In this document: positions 27,383 through 37,236 of the stretch, in pieces
Layout: each line of letters begins with the position of its first letter
Position numbering within the stretch: position 1 is the first letter of the stretch
Origin: Streptomyces atratus
Lineage (GTDB): Bacteria; Actinomycetota; Actinomycetes; Streptomycetales; Streptomycetaceae
DNA: 64,000 nt
Reading direction: 5' to 3'
Assembly (NCBI RefSeq): GCF_900119365.1
Contig: NZ_FPJO01000001.1
Location: 327,086-391,085, forward strand
Position numbers and translations under genes: made by a program
The notes under the pieces: model-generated
Databases searched by the model: none
What the model saw: only the letters and a program-made list of their open reading frames with translations
What the model was told of the DNA's origin: nothing

Positions 27383-29299
27383 GTGGATACGACCCTCCAG
27401 GACCCTCTTGTCGGGCAGCTGCTCGACGGCCGCTACCGCGTCGATGCCCGCATCGCCGTGGGCGGCATGGCCACGGTCTACCGGGCCGTGGACACCCGGC
27501 TGGACCGGGTGCTCGCCCTCAAGGTGATGCACCCGGCGCTGGCGACCGACGCCTCGTTCGTCGAGCGCTTCATCCGGGAGGCCAAGTCCGTGGCCCGGCT
27601 CGCGCACCCCAATGTGGTCGCGGTCTTCGACCAGGGCGCCCAGGGGCAGTACGTCTACCTGGCGATGGAGTACGTCGCGGGCTGCACCCTGCGCGACGTG
27701 CTGCGCGATCGCGGGGCGCTCCAGCCGAGGGCCGCCCTGGACATCCTGGAGCCGGTCCTCGCCGCCCTGGGCGCGGCGCACCGGGCGGGCTTCGTGCACC
27801 GCGACATGAAGCCGGAGAACGTCCTGATAGGGGACGACGGCCGGGTCAAGGTCGCCGACTTCGGGCTCGTACGGGCGGTGGGCACCGTCACCAGCACCAC
27901 CGGGTCCGTCCTGGGCACGGTCTCCTATCTCGCCCCCGAGCAGATAGAGGACGGCACGGCGGACACCCGCACCGATGTGTATGCCTGCGGCGTCGTCCTG
28001 TACGAGATGCTGACCGGGTCCAAGCCGCACGGCGGCGACACCCCCGCCCAGGTCCTCTACCAGCACCTCAACGAGGCCGTCCCGCCGCCGTCGGCCACCG
28101 TCCCGGGGCTCCCGGCCGCGCTCGACGACCTGGTGGCGAGCGCCACCGCCCGTGACCCCGAGCTCCGCCCGTTCGACGCGGTGGCGCTGCTCGCCGAGAC
28201 CCGTGAGGCCCGCTCCGGTCTCACCGACGCCCAGCTGGACGCCGTACCGCCGCAGGCCACCGCCGAGGTGCACGACGCCGCCGAGGACCGCACCAGCGTG
28301 ATCCCGCGGCTGCTCCCGGCCGGCCAGGGCGTCTCGCACCACACCAGCCGGCTGGAGATGCCCCCGCCTCAGCCGCCGCGGACCGCGGCGCCGGACCGGG
28401 GCCTTCGCGGGCCGCGGAGCTCCGTGATCGCCGTGGTCGTCGCCGTGCTGCTGGCACTGGGGATCGGCACCGGTGTCTGGTACATCAACTCCGGGCAGTT
28501 CACCCGGGTGCCCTCGCTGCTCGGCCAGACCGAGCAGAACGCCGAGCGGCGGCTCTCGGACGCCGGTCTGGAGCTCAAGGGCGTCAAGCGGTCCTACAGC
28601 GACACCGTGGAGCGCGGCACGGTCATCAGCAGCGACCCGGAGTCCGGCGCCCGCGTCAGGGACAACGACGCGGTGACGCTCGTCGTCTCGCGCGGCCCCG
28701 AGATCGTGAAGGTGCCCGATCTTCAGGACCTCTCGCTCGCCGACGCCAGGGCAGAGCTGAAGAAGGCCGGCCTGGTGCCCGGGATGGTCACCAAGGAGTT
28801 CAGCGAGGCGACGGTACGGGGCGACGTGATCCGTACGGACCCCGTGGCGGGCACCGAGCGCCACCCGGACTCGGCGATCGCTCTCGTCGTCAGCAAGGGC
28901 ACTCCGGTGGACGTCCCCGATGTCACCGGGCTGTCGGTGGCGGACGCCACCGCCGCGCTGAAGGAGAAGGGGCTGAAGGCAAAGGCGCTGCCCGGCCGGG
29001 TCAATTCCCCGGAGGACGCGGGCGACATCGCCCGGCAGTCGCCGGGCGAGGGCACCGAGGCCGCCGAGGGCGACACCGTCGAGCTGACGGTCTCCGACGG
29101 GCCGCGCATGATCGACGTCCCGGACGTCACCGGCAAGGACATCGACGAGGCCACGAGCGATCTGGAGGACGCGGGCTTCGAGGTCAAGGTCGACCGCCCG
29201 TTCCTGTCCTTCAGCGACACCATCGCGAGCCAGTCCGTCGACGGCGGCGAGCAGGCCCCCGAGGGCAGCACCATCACCATCAAGACCAAGGGACTCTAG
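27383..29299 (+). CDS. PASTA-domain serine/threonine protein kinase (PknB type)
   Basis: 638 residues. Cytoplasmic kinase domain at about 18-275: glycine loop IAVGGMATVY, ATP Lys in LALKVM near 47, catalytic HRDMKPEN near 141 (Met where Leu is usual), DFG near 160 and APEQ near 186. A disordered linker and a membrane helix near 348-369 are followed by four extracellular PASTA repeats (about 373-638), which bind muropeptides in related kinases. Likely senses cell-wall state. Leaderless GTG start. The AP endonuclease follows after 6 bp and may be cotranscribed. Confidence 0.95.
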   Translation: MDTTLQDPLVGQLLDGRYRVDARIAVGGMATVYRAVDTRLDRVLALKVMHPALATDASFVERFIREAKSVARLAHPNVVAVFDQGAQGQYVYLAMEYVAGCTLRDVLRDRGALQPRAALDILEPVLAALGAAHRAGFVHRDMKPENVLIGDDGRVKVADFGLVRAVGTVTSTTGSVLGTVSYLAPEQIEDGTADTRTDVYACGVVLYEMLTGSKPHGGDTPAQVLYQHLNEAVPPPSATVPGLPAALDDLVASATARDPELRPFDAVALLAETREARSGLTDAQLDAVPPQATAEVHDAAEDRTSVIPRLLPAGQGVSHHTSRLEMPPPQPPRTAAPDRGLRGPRSSVIAVVVAVLLALGIGTGVWYINSGQFTRVPSLLGQTEQNAERRLSDAGLELKGVKRSYSDTVERGTVISSDPESGARVRDNDAVTLVVSRGPEIVKVPDLQDLSLADARAELKKAGLVPGMVTKEFSEATVRGDVIRTDPVAGTERHPDSAIALVVSKGTPVDVPDVTGLSVADATAALKEKGLKAKALPGRVNSPEDAGDIARQSPGEGTEAAEGDTVELTVSDGPRMIDVPDVTGKDIDEATSDLEDAGFEVKVDRPFLSFSDTIASQSVDGGEQAPEGSTITIKTKGL

Positions 29300-29305
29300 A
29301 TCCAC

Positions 29306-30160
29306 ATGCGCAACCCAGTCGGCGGCCATGTTCCGGTGGCCGGCGGCCTCGCCAAGGTCGGCCTCCCCTACGCCCGCGAGATGGGGGCGGAGGCCGTCCA
29401 GGTCTTCGTCGCCAACCCGCGCGGCTGGGCGACCCCCGTCGGCAACCCGGCCCAGGACGAGCAGTTCCGCGCCGAGTGCGCCGCCGGGTCCATACCGGCG
29501 TACGTCCACGCCCCGTACCTGATCAACTTCGGATCGCACACTGCGGCGACGGTCGAGAAGTCCGTGGAGTCGCTGCGCCACTCGCTGCGCCGGGCCCGCG
29601 AGATCGGCGCCCTGGGCGTCGTGGTGCACACCGGATCGGCGACCGGCGGCCGGCCGCGCGAGCAGGCTCTGGCCCAGGTACGCACGCACATGCGGCCGCT
29701 CCTGGACGAGCTGACCCATGACGACGACCCGTATCTGCTGCTGGAGTCGACCGCCGGGCAGGGGTTCTCGCTCTGCTCGCGGACCTGGGACTTCGGCCCG
29801 TACTTCGACGCGCTCGACGCCCATCCCAAGCTCGGCATCTGCCTCGACACCTGTCACGTCTACGCGGCGGGCCACGATCTGACCGGTCCCACGGGCATGC
29901 GGCAGACCCTGGATCTGCTGGTTTCGACGGTCGGCGAGGGCCGGCTGAAACTGATCCACGCCAATGACTCCAAGGACGTGGTGGGGGCCCACAAGGACCG
30001 GCACGAGAACATCGGCGCCGGGCACATCGGCGAGGGGCCGTTCCGTGAGCTGTTCTCACATCCGGCGACCGCGGGCGTACCGCTGATCATCGAGACGCCG
30101 GGCGGCAAGGAGGGCCACGCGGCGGACGTGGCCCGGCTGAAGGGGCTGCGCGACAACTGA
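29306..30160 (+). CDS. Endonuclease IV-type AP endonuclease
   Basis: 284 residues, family 2 AP endonuclease (Nfo-like TIM barrel) for base-excision repair. Metal-binding residues appear in the expected order: His in YVHAPYLINFGS near 66, VVHTGSATGG near 109, Glu in LLLESTAGQG near 145, CLDTCHVYAAGHD near 177-189, HANDSKD near 218, and HENIGAGHIGEG near 232. Starts 6 bp after the kinase stop, with AAGGGA about 11 bases upstream. Confidence 0.93.
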   Translation: MRNPVGGHVPVAGGLAKVGLPYAREMGAEAVQVFVANPRGWATPVGNPAQDEQFRAECAAGSIPAYVHAPYLINFGSHTAATVEKSVESLRHSLRRAREIGALGVVVHTGSATGGRPREQALAQVRTHMRPLLDELTHDDDPYLLLESTAGQGFSLCSRTWDFGPYFDALDAHPKLGICLDTCHVYAAGHDLTGPTGMRQTLDLLVSTVGEGRLKLIHANDSKDVVGAHKDRHENIGAGHIGEGPFRELFSHPATAGVPLIIETPGGKEGHAADVARLKGLRDN

Positions 30161-30174
30161 TTCCCCATTGAGGA

Positions 30175-30191
30175 ATACCCCATGGGGGTAT
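30175..30191. promoter_or_regulatory. CsoR-like copper operator palindrome
   Basis: ATACCCC (30175-30181), ATG spacer, GGGGTAT (30185-30191): perfect 7-bp arms, the form I recall for Streptomyces CsoR sites. It overlaps the likely promoter of the His-rich DUF4396 gene (a TACGGT -10 candidate is at 30189-30194). Copper control is inferred. Confidence 0.7.
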
Positions 30192-30240
30192 ACGGTTCTT
30201 GCTGTCGGCAGGAACCGCTACTCGGCATGGGGGGATCGCC

Positions 30241-30798
30241 ATGCAGCACGACACGCACCACGGGCAGCACAGCCACCACGCGGACCACTCGGGCCACGCA
30301 GGCCACGTGGACCATATGAGCCACGTGGACCACTCCACCCACGCCGGTCATCAGCCCGGCAAGGTGGGCTGGGCCATGGCCGCACAGGCCACGCTGCACT
30401 GCCTCACCGGCTGCGCCATCGGCGAGATCCTCGGCATGGTGATCGGCACGGCGCTGGGCTGGGGAAACATGGCCACGATGGTGCTCGCCATCGTCCTCGC
30501 CTTCTTCTTCGGCTACACGCTGACCCTGCGCTCCATCCTGAAGGCGGGCGTCGACTTCGGTACCGCCCTGCGGGTCGCGCTCGCCGCCGACACCCTGTCC
30601 ATCGCGGTGATGGAACTGATCGACAACGGCGTGATCGCGCTGTGGCCGGGCGCCATGGACGCCACCCTCTCCGACACACTGTTCTGGGGCGCGCTCGCGC
30701 TCTCGCTCGCTGTCGCCTTCGTCGCCACCACACCGGTCAACAAGTGGATGATCGGCCGCGGCAAGGGGCACGCGGTGGTGCACCAATACCACCACTGA
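30241..30798 (+). CDS. DUF4396 membrane protein with His-rich N-terminus
   Basis: 185 residues. Residues 1-40 hold about 16 His with some Asp and Met (HHGQHSHHADHSGHAGH), a probable metal-binding tail. Four membrane helices follow, the first carrying CLTGCAIGE with two Cys, which resembles metal-transport or metal-insertion proteins. ATG 30241 has GGGGGGA five bases upstream, so the longer frame from 30199 is discounted. The CsoR-like operator upstream suggests a role in copper handling; the exact activity of DUF4396 is not known to me. Confidence 0.87.
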   Translation: MQHDTHHGQHSHHADHSGHAGHVDHMSHVDHSTHAGHQPGKVGWAMAAQATLHCLTGCAIGEILGMVIGTALGWGNMATMVLAIVLAFFFGYTLTLRSILKAGVDFGTALRVALAADTLSIAVMELIDNGVIALWPGAMDATLSDTLFWGALALSLAVAFVATTPVNKWMIGRGKGHAVVHQYHH

Positions 30799-30831
30799 GG
30801 AACGGGCCGGAGCGGCCCGGGAGCCATCAGG

Positions 30832-31464
30832 TCAGGGCTCGGGGCCGTCCCCGGGCTCTTCCTGGTAGGAGTAGCGCTGCTCGCTCCAGGGGTCACCGAT
30901 GTTGTGATAGCCACGCTCCTCCCAGAAGCCGCGGCGGTCGGCCGTCATGTACTCGACGCCCCGGACCCACTTGGGTCCCTTCCAGGCGTAGAGGTGCGGC
31001 ACGACGAGGCGGAGCGGGAAACCGTGCTCGGCGGTGAGCAGTTCGCCGCCCTTGTGAGTGGCGAAAAGTGTTCGGTCCGAGGCGAAGTCGGAGAGCCTCA
31101 GATTGGAACTGAAGCCGTACTCGGCCCAGACCATCACATGGGTGACGTTCGGCGCGGGCGGCGCCAGCTCCAGGACCGTACGGGCCAGGACCCCGCCCCA
31201 TTCGGCGCCGATCATGCTGAATTTCGTGACGCAGTGCAGGTCGGCGACGACCGAGGCGAACGGCAGTACCGAGAACTCCTGATGGTTCCAGCAGTGCTTC
31301 TCGCCGTCCGCAGTGGCCCCGAAGACCCGGAACTCCCAGCGGTCCGGCTTGAACTTGGGCACGGGCCCGTAGTGGGTAACCGGCCAACCACGCTGGAGTC
31401 GCTGTCCCGGCGGAAGCTCGGACTGCTCTGACGCTCGGTGTTCCCGGCTTTCCGGCTGACCCAT
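30832..31464 (-). CDS. Sulfite oxidase-like molybdopterin oxidoreductase
   Basis: 210 residues, the molybdopterin-binding domain of the sulfite oxidase/YedY superfamily. The Mo-ligating Cys is in DLHCVTKFS near 78; HVMVWAEYGFSSNL and PLRLVVPHLYAWKGPKWV are family blocks. No signal peptide or haem domain, so a cytoplasmic enzyme with unknown substrate. Start at ATG 31464 lacks a well-spaced Shine-Dalgarno. Divergent from bfr. Confidence 0.88.
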   Translation of the reverse strand: MGQPESREHRASEQSELPPGQRLQRGWPVTHYGPVPKFKPDRWEFRVFGATADGEKHCWNHQEFSVLPFASVVADLHCVTKFSMIGAEWGGVLARTVLELAPPAPNVTHVMVWAEYGFSSNLRLSDFASDRTLFATHKGGELLTAEHGFPLRLVVPHLYAWKGPKWVRGVEYMTADRRGFWEERGYHNIGDPWSEQRYSYQEEPGDGPEP

Positions 31465-31528
31465 GACTCCATGGTGACAGACAGGCAGGAGTGGTCCCGA
31501 CCAGGACAGGGGGAATCATGACAACTCA

Positions 31529-31548
31529 CAGTAAGTCTGCACTTACTG
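31529..31548. promoter_or_regulatory. Perfect dyad upstream of bacterioferritin
   Basis: CAGTAAGT (31529-31536), CTGC, ACTTACTG (31541-31548): perfect 8-bp arms, 71 bp before the bfr start and 65 bp before the divergent molybdoenzyme start. Looks like an operator for a dimeric regulator; it does not match the iron box, and I cannot name the regulator. Confidence 0.6.
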
Positions 31549-31618
31549 GACGACCATCGGGTGCGATGACAAGATGCGGCCAACTTGCCCAGTTCACCGG
31601 TTGGAAGGAGCCTCTGCG

Positions 31619-32098
31619 ATGCAGGGCGACCCCGAGGTCCTTGAGTTCCTGAACGAGCAGCTGACCGCAGAATTGACTGCCATCAATCAGTACTTCCTGC
31701 ACGCGAAGATGCAGGACAACTTCGGCTGGACGAAGCTCGCGAAGTACACCCGCTCCGAGTCGTTCGACGAGATGAAGCACGCCGAGATCCTCACGGACCG
31801 CATCCTCTTCCTCGACGGACTCCCCAATTACCAGCGGCTGTTCCATGTGCGGGTGGGCCAGACCGTCACCGAGATGTTCCAGGCGGACCGCCAGGTCGAG
31901 GTGGAGGCGATCGACCGCCTCAAGCGCGGGATCGAGCTGATGCGCGGCAAGGGCGACATCACGTCCGCGAACGTCTTCGAGTCGATCCTGGCGGACGAGG
32001 AGCACCACATCGACTATCTCGACACCCAGCTGGAACTGATCGAGAAGCTCGGCGAGCCGCTCTACATCGCCCAGCAGATCGAGCAGCCGGACAGCTAG
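31619..32098 (+). CDS. bfr: Bacterioferritin
   Basis: 159-residue haem-containing ferritin that stores iron in a 24-mer. Ferroxidase ligands are in place: Glu18 in EQLTAELTAINQY, Glu51 and His54 in FDEMKHAEIL, Glu94, and Glu127/His130 in ADEEHHIDYL; Met52 is the haem ligand. ATG 31619 has GGAAGGAG eight bases upstream. Convergent with bfd, its iron-release partner. Confidence 0.97.
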   Translation: MQGDPEVLEFLNEQLTAELTAINQYFLHAKMQDNFGWTKLAKYTRSESFDEMKHAEILTDRILFLDGLPNYQRLFHVRVGQTVTEMFQADRQVEVEAIDRLKRGIELMRGKGDITSANVFESILADEEHHIDYLDTQLELIEKLGEPLYIAQQIEQPDS

Positions 32099-32118
32099 GC
32101 CGGCGCCGGCGGGAACGA

Positions 32119-32415
32119 TCAGGCCGCGTCGGGGAGCGGGATTCCCGGAGCCACGCCCGGGGCGATGCCCTGGGCCGTCCCGGGCGCGGCCTCCGTGGTG
32201 GTGTCGGCGGCGGTGCCGGGCGTCCGCTTCCGGTCGAGCAGTTCGCGGCGCGGACAGGTGCCGCGGCCGAGTACGGCCTGAATGGCCCGGACGCAGCCAC
32301 CGCAGTCGGTGCCCGCCTTGCAGGCGGAGGCTATCTGCCTGGGCGTGCAGGCCCCGGCGTCCGCATGCTCCTTGACCTGCTTCTCCGTGATGCCGAAGCA
32401 AGAGCAGACGTACAT
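32119..32415 (-). CDS. bfd: Bacterioferritin-associated ferredoxin
   Basis: 98 residues. The first 55 match Bfd: MYVCSCFGIT with Cys4 and Cys6, and CKAGTDCGGCVRA supplying the remaining [2Fe-2S] ligands. Known Bfd reduces ferric iron in bacterioferritin for release. The last 40 residues are an Ala/Gly/Pro/Thr-rich extension absent from the E. coli protein. ATG 32415 follows GGGAGGTGA. An iron box 47 bp upstream indicates induction under iron shortage. Confidence 0.93.
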   Translation of the reverse strand: MYVCSCFGITEKQVKEHADAGACTPRQIASACKAGTDCGGCVRAIQAVLGRGTCPRRELLDRKRTPGTAADTTTEAAPGTAQGIAPGVAPGIPLPDAA

Positions 32416-32461
32416 GCGGTTCACCTCCCGGCGGGATCGATCGTTCGCTGCCACCCCGTCT

Positions 32462-32480
32462 ATCGGTGAGGCTAACCTAA
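32462..32480. promoter_or_regulatory. Iron box (DmdR/IdeR-type operator)
   Basis: 16 of 19 positions match the actinobacterial iron-box consensus; the core AGGCTAACCTAA (32469-32480) is perfect. Placed 47-65 bp upstream of bfd, where the promoter should be. Confidence 0.85.
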
Positions 32481-32520
32481 CCTTACCCGGCACGGAAGTC
32501 GTTGAAAGCCCCCGAACGCC

Positions 32521-32557
32521 CTGTGGGGCACGGATCACATCGATCCGTGCCCCACAG
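32521..32557 (-). terminator. Hairpin downstream of the DAHP synthase gene
   Basis: Perfect 16-bp arms beginning CTGTGGGGCACG (32521-32536 and 32542-32557), 5-nt loop, 28 bp beyond the leftward stop. Confidence 0.85.
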
Positions 32558-32584
32558 TCGTATGCGCGTCGCCTGCGGTGACGC

Positions 32585-34091
<1,507 letters not shown>

Positions 34092-34114
34092 CAATCGCGC
34101 GCGACAGACCACGC

Positions 34115-34139
34115 GAAGGCCGCCCGAGGGGCGGCCTTC
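34115..34139 (+). terminator. trp attenuator hairpin
   Basis: Perfect 11-bp stem GAAGGCCGCCC / GGGCGGCCTTC with a GAG loop, followed by TCTCCGCGTTTTC. Sits between the leader peptide and trpE, the expected place for a Trp-responsive terminator. Confidence 0.92.
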
Positions 34140-34184
34140 TCCGCGTTTTCGGGAGCCGTTCCTCCATCCGGAAGGAACACCCCC

Positions 34185-36071
34185 ATGCCCCACCGCACCG
34201 CCGCCGTCGTCCGGCGACTCCTGAGCGACGGCTGCCCGCCGTTCGCGCTGCTGCGCAGGCGCACCCCCGGCCGCGACCAGGACACCGTCGAGGTGCTGGT
34301 CGGCCGGGTGCGGGAGGCGGACCGGCTCGCCGATCTCCCCGTCGGTGAGCTGCCCTCGCTCGCCCTGGTGCCGTTCCGGCAGATCGCCGAGCGCGGTTTC
34401 GATGTACGCGACGACGGCACACCGCTGTCCGTGCTGGTCGCGGACGAGACGTACGAGCTGCCGCTCGCCGAGGTGCTGGACCACCTGCCGGTCCGGGACG
34501 TGCGGGTCGAGGGCGGCGCGTTCGACGTCGGGGACGAGGAGTACGCCGGGATCGTCCGGCGGGTCGTCGAGGACGAGATCGGGCAGGGCGAGGGCGCGAA
34601 CTTCGTCGTCCGGCGGACCTTCCGGGGGGAGATCCCCGGATTCGGCCGGGCCGATGCGCTGGCCCTCTTCCGACGGCTGCTGGCCGGTGAGCGCGGCGCG
34701 TACTGGACCTTCGTCGTGCACACCGGGGCCAGGGTGCTGGTGGGCGCCAGTCCCGAGGTGCATGTGCGGATGTCGGGCGGGACGGTCGTGATGAACCCGA
34801 TCAGCGGGACGTACCGCTACCCCGCCGAGGGCCCGACCGCGGAGAGCCTGCTGGCCTTCCTCGCCGACCGCAAGGAGACCGAGGAGCTCTCCATGGTGGT
34901 CGACGAGGAGCTGAAGATGATGTGCACCGTCGGCGACATGGGCGGGGTGGTGATCGGGCCGCGGCTCAAGGAGATGGCCCATCTCGCCCATACGGAGTAC
35001 GAGCTGCGCGGGCGCTCCTCGCTGGATGTGCGGGAGGTGCTGAAGGAGACCATGTTCGCGGCGACGGTCACCGGCTCCCCGGTGCAGAACGCCTGCCGGG
35101 TCATCGAGCGGTACGAGCCCGGCGGGCGCGGCTACTACGCGGGGGCCCTGGCGCTGCTGCGGCAGGAGCCGGGCGGGGCCCAGACCCTGGACTCGCCGAT
35201 CCTGATCCGTACCGCCGACATCTCGGCCGACGGCGAGCTGCGGGTGCCGGTCGGGGCGACGCTCGTACGTCACTCCGATCCGGACGGTGAGGTCGCCGAG
35301 ACCCATGCGAAGGCGGCCGGTGTGCTCACCGCGCTCGGGGTGCGGCCCGGCCGGCCGGTGGGCGAGGCGGCCCGGCCGCGGCTGGCGGGCGACCCTCGGG
35401 TGCAGGCGGCGCTGGCTGCCCGGCGGGACGGCCTCGCGCCGTTCTGGCTGCGGATGCAGGAGCGCACCCACGAGCTGTCCGGGCGGGCGCTGGTGATCGA
35501 CGGGGAGGACACCTTCACCGCGATGCTGGCGCATCTGCTGCGCTCCTCGGGCCTGGAGGTGTCGGTGTGCCGCTACGACGAGCCGGGGCTGCGCGAGCTG
35601 GTGCGGGCGCACGAGGGTCCCGTCGTACTGGGCCCCGGGCCGGGGAATCCGGGCGACACCGCCGATCCGAAGATGCGGCTGATGCGCGGGCTGGCCGCGG
35701 AGCTGGTCCGTGATCACCGGTACGGCCTGCTCGGGGTCTGCCTCGGCCATGAGCTGATCGCGGCGGAGCTGGGGCTGGAGATCGTCCGCAAGACCGTGCC
35801 GTACCAGGGCGCGCAGACCCGGATCGAGCTGTTCGGGCGGCCGGAGACGGTGGGGTTCTACAACAGCTTCACCGCGCGCTGCGAGGAGGCGGTGGTCGCC
35901 GAACTCGCGGCGCACGGTGTCGAGGCGAGCGTGGACGCGGCCACCGGTGAGCTGCACGCGCTGCGCGGGCCGGGCTTCGCCTCGGTGCAGTTCCACCCGG
36001 AGTCGGTGCTGACGCTGCGCGGCGCGGGGATCGTGGCCCAGCTGCTGGCGGGGCTGCCGGTGGCCGGCTGA
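34185..36071 (+). CDS. trpE: Fused anthranilate synthase (TrpE-TrpG)
   Basis: 628 residues. N-terminal chorismate-binding synthase domain to about residue 400 (NPISGTYRYP near 205, KETEELSMVVDEEL near 229, ATVTGSPVQNACRVIE near 289), then a glutamine amidotransferase domain (GPGPGNPGD near 482, nucleophile in GVCLGHE near 518, FHPES near 604). Converts chorismate and glutamine to anthranilate. The fused form resembles PhzE-type enzymes, but the Trp attenuator argues for tryptophan supply. ATG 34185 follows GGAAGGAA. Ends at a terminator shared with a convergent gene. Confidence 0.95.
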   Translation: MPHRTAAVVRRLLSDGCPPFALLRRRTPGRDQDTVEVLVGRVREADRLADLPVGELPSLALVPFRQIAERGFDVRDDGTPLSVLVADETYELPLAEVLDHLPVRDVRVEGGAFDVGDEEYAGIVRRVVEDEIGQGEGANFVVRRTFRGEIPGFGRADALALFRRLLAGERGAYWTFVVHTGARVLVGASPEVHVRMSGGTVVMNPISGTYRYPAEGPTAESLLAFLADRKETEELSMVVDEELKMMCTVGDMGGVVIGPRLKEMAHLAHTEYELRGRSSLDVREVLKETMFAATVTGSPVQNACRVIERYEPGGRGYYAGALALLRQEPGGAQTLDSPILIRTADISADGELRVPVGATLVRHSDPDGEVAETHAKAAGVLTALGVRPGRPVGEAARPRLAGDPRVQAALAARRDGLAPFWLRMQERTHELSGRALVIDGEDTFTAMLAHLLRSSGLEVSVCRYDEPGLRELVRAHEGPVVLGPGPGNPGDTADPKMRLMRGLAAELVRDHRYGLLGVCLGHELIAAELGLEIVRKTVPYQGAQTRIELFGRPETVGFYNSFTARCEEAVVAELAAHGVEASVDAATGELHALRGPGFASVQFHPESVLTLRGAGIVAQLLAGLPVAG

Positions 36072-36083
36072 AGGGGCGGACGG

Positions 36084-36105
36084 GACCCCGGGGCGATTCG
36101 GGGTC
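36084..36105. terminator. Hairpin between convergent trpE and dehydrogenase genes
   Basis: GACCCCG (36084-36090) and CGGGGTC (36099-36105) with an 8-nt loop, filling the 34-bp gap between the two stop codons. Confidence 0.7.
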
Positions 36106-37110
36106 TCAGCTCGCCGGGAGCGCCGGGACCAGGACGTTGTCGCTGCGCCGGCCGGCCAGGTAGTCGGCGACGTTGCGCACGGTGGTGTCGATGATCTGTC
36201 CCACCGCGTCCTCGGTGTAGTACGCCTGGTGCGAGGTCACGATGACGTTCGGGAAGGTGACGAGCCGGGCCAGGGTGTCGTCGTCGATGCCCTCCAGCGA
36301 CTTGTCGAGGAAGAAGAGCCCGGCCTCCGCCTCGTACACATCGAGTCCGACGCCCAGGAAGCGGCCCGCGCGCAGTTCGGTGACGAGCGCGGTGGTGTCG
36401 ATGAGTCCGCCGCGGCTGGAGTTGACCAGGATGACGTCGTCCTTCATCCGGGCCAGGGCTTCCTTGCCGATGATGTGGTGGGTCGAGGGCAGCAGCGGGA
36501 CGTGCAGGCTGATCAGGTCGGACTCGGCGAGCAGCTGTTCCTTCTCCACGTACTTCATGCCGAGCGCGACGCAGGCGGGGTTCTCGGCGACGTCCCAGCC
36601 GAGCAGCTCCATGCCGAAGCCATGGGCGATACGGGTGAAGGCCTCGCCGATCTTGCCGGTGCCGACCACGCCCGCCGTGCGGCCGTGCACGTCCCGGCCG
36701 AGCAGTCCGTCGAGCCGGAAGTCGAAGTCGCGGGTGCGGCCCGCGGCCCGGATGATCCGGCGGTTGACGGCCATCGCGAGGGTCCAGGCGAATTCGGCGA
36801 CCGAGTACGGGGAGTAGGAGGAGACCCGGGCGACCCGCAGGGCGAGGCGCTCGGCGACGTCGAGGTCGATGTTGTTGAAGCCGGTGGAGCGCTGGGCGAT
36901 CATCTGCGTGCCGCCCGCCGCCAGGGTCTGCAGGACTCTGCCGCCCAGGTCGGCGTTGACGCTGGTGGAGATGATCTCGTAGCCCGCCGCGATGGGGGCG
37001 GTGTCCCTGTTCAGGAAGACGTCCAGGCAACGGACCTCGTGCTGTCCTGCGAAGGCCTTCTCGATCAGCGGCTTCTCGTCGGACTGCACACCGAAGGCCA
37101 GGATTTCCAC
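36106..37110 (-). CDS. D-lactate dehydrogenase-like 2-hydroxyacid dehydrogenase
   Basis: 334 residues of the D-isomer-specific NAD-dependent family. NAD motif GVVGTGKIGEAF near 146-157; catalytic Arg in NSSRGGLID near 232, Glu in LDVYEAE near 258, and His in TSHQAYYTEDAV near 293. The SHQAYYT form is typical of D-lactate dehydrogenases (LdhA), so pyruvate reduction is likely. Start taken at GTG 37110, with GGGAGA upstream, over the in-frame GTG at 37131. Confidence 0.9.
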   Translation of the reverse strand: MEILAFGVQSDEKPLIEKAFAGQHEVRCLDVFLNRDTAPIAAGYEIISTSVNADLGGRVLQTLAAGGTQMIAQRSTGFNNIDLDVAERLALRVARVSSYSPYSVAEFAWTLAMAVNRRIIRAAGRTRDFDFRLDGLLGRDVHGRTAGVVGTGKIGEAFTRIAHGFGMELLGWDVAENPACVALGMKYVEKEQLLAESDLISLHVPLLPSTHHIIGKEALARMKDDVILVNSSRGGLIDTTALVTELRAGRFLGVGLDVYEAEAGLFFLDKSLEGIDDDTLARLVTFPNVIVTSHQAYYTEDAVGQIIDTTVRNVADYLAGRRSDNVLVPALPAS

Positions 37111-37147
37111 GACTTCTCCCGTTCGTCGCACGGATCAGCGGATCAGG

Positions 37148-37184
37148 GGCATGGGCCGGTCATCGCGAATATACGGCCCATGCC
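37148..37184 (-). terminator. Hairpin after the response regulator gene
   Basis: GGCATGGGCCG (37148-37158) and CGGCCCATGCC (37174-37184), perfect 11-bp stem, 15-nt loop, 52 bp beyond the macR-like stop. Confidence 0.75.
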
Positions 37185-37236
37185 GCTGCCCCGCCGCTCG
37201 GCCGAACGGGGTGGCCGGCGGTCTGCTCCGGGGTGC

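Noticed and set aside
31518..31649. Short frame with a GGGGGAATC start upstream of bfr
   Set aside because: It overlaps the bfr start out of frame and includes the palindrome; no conserved peptide features. More likely part of the regulatory region.
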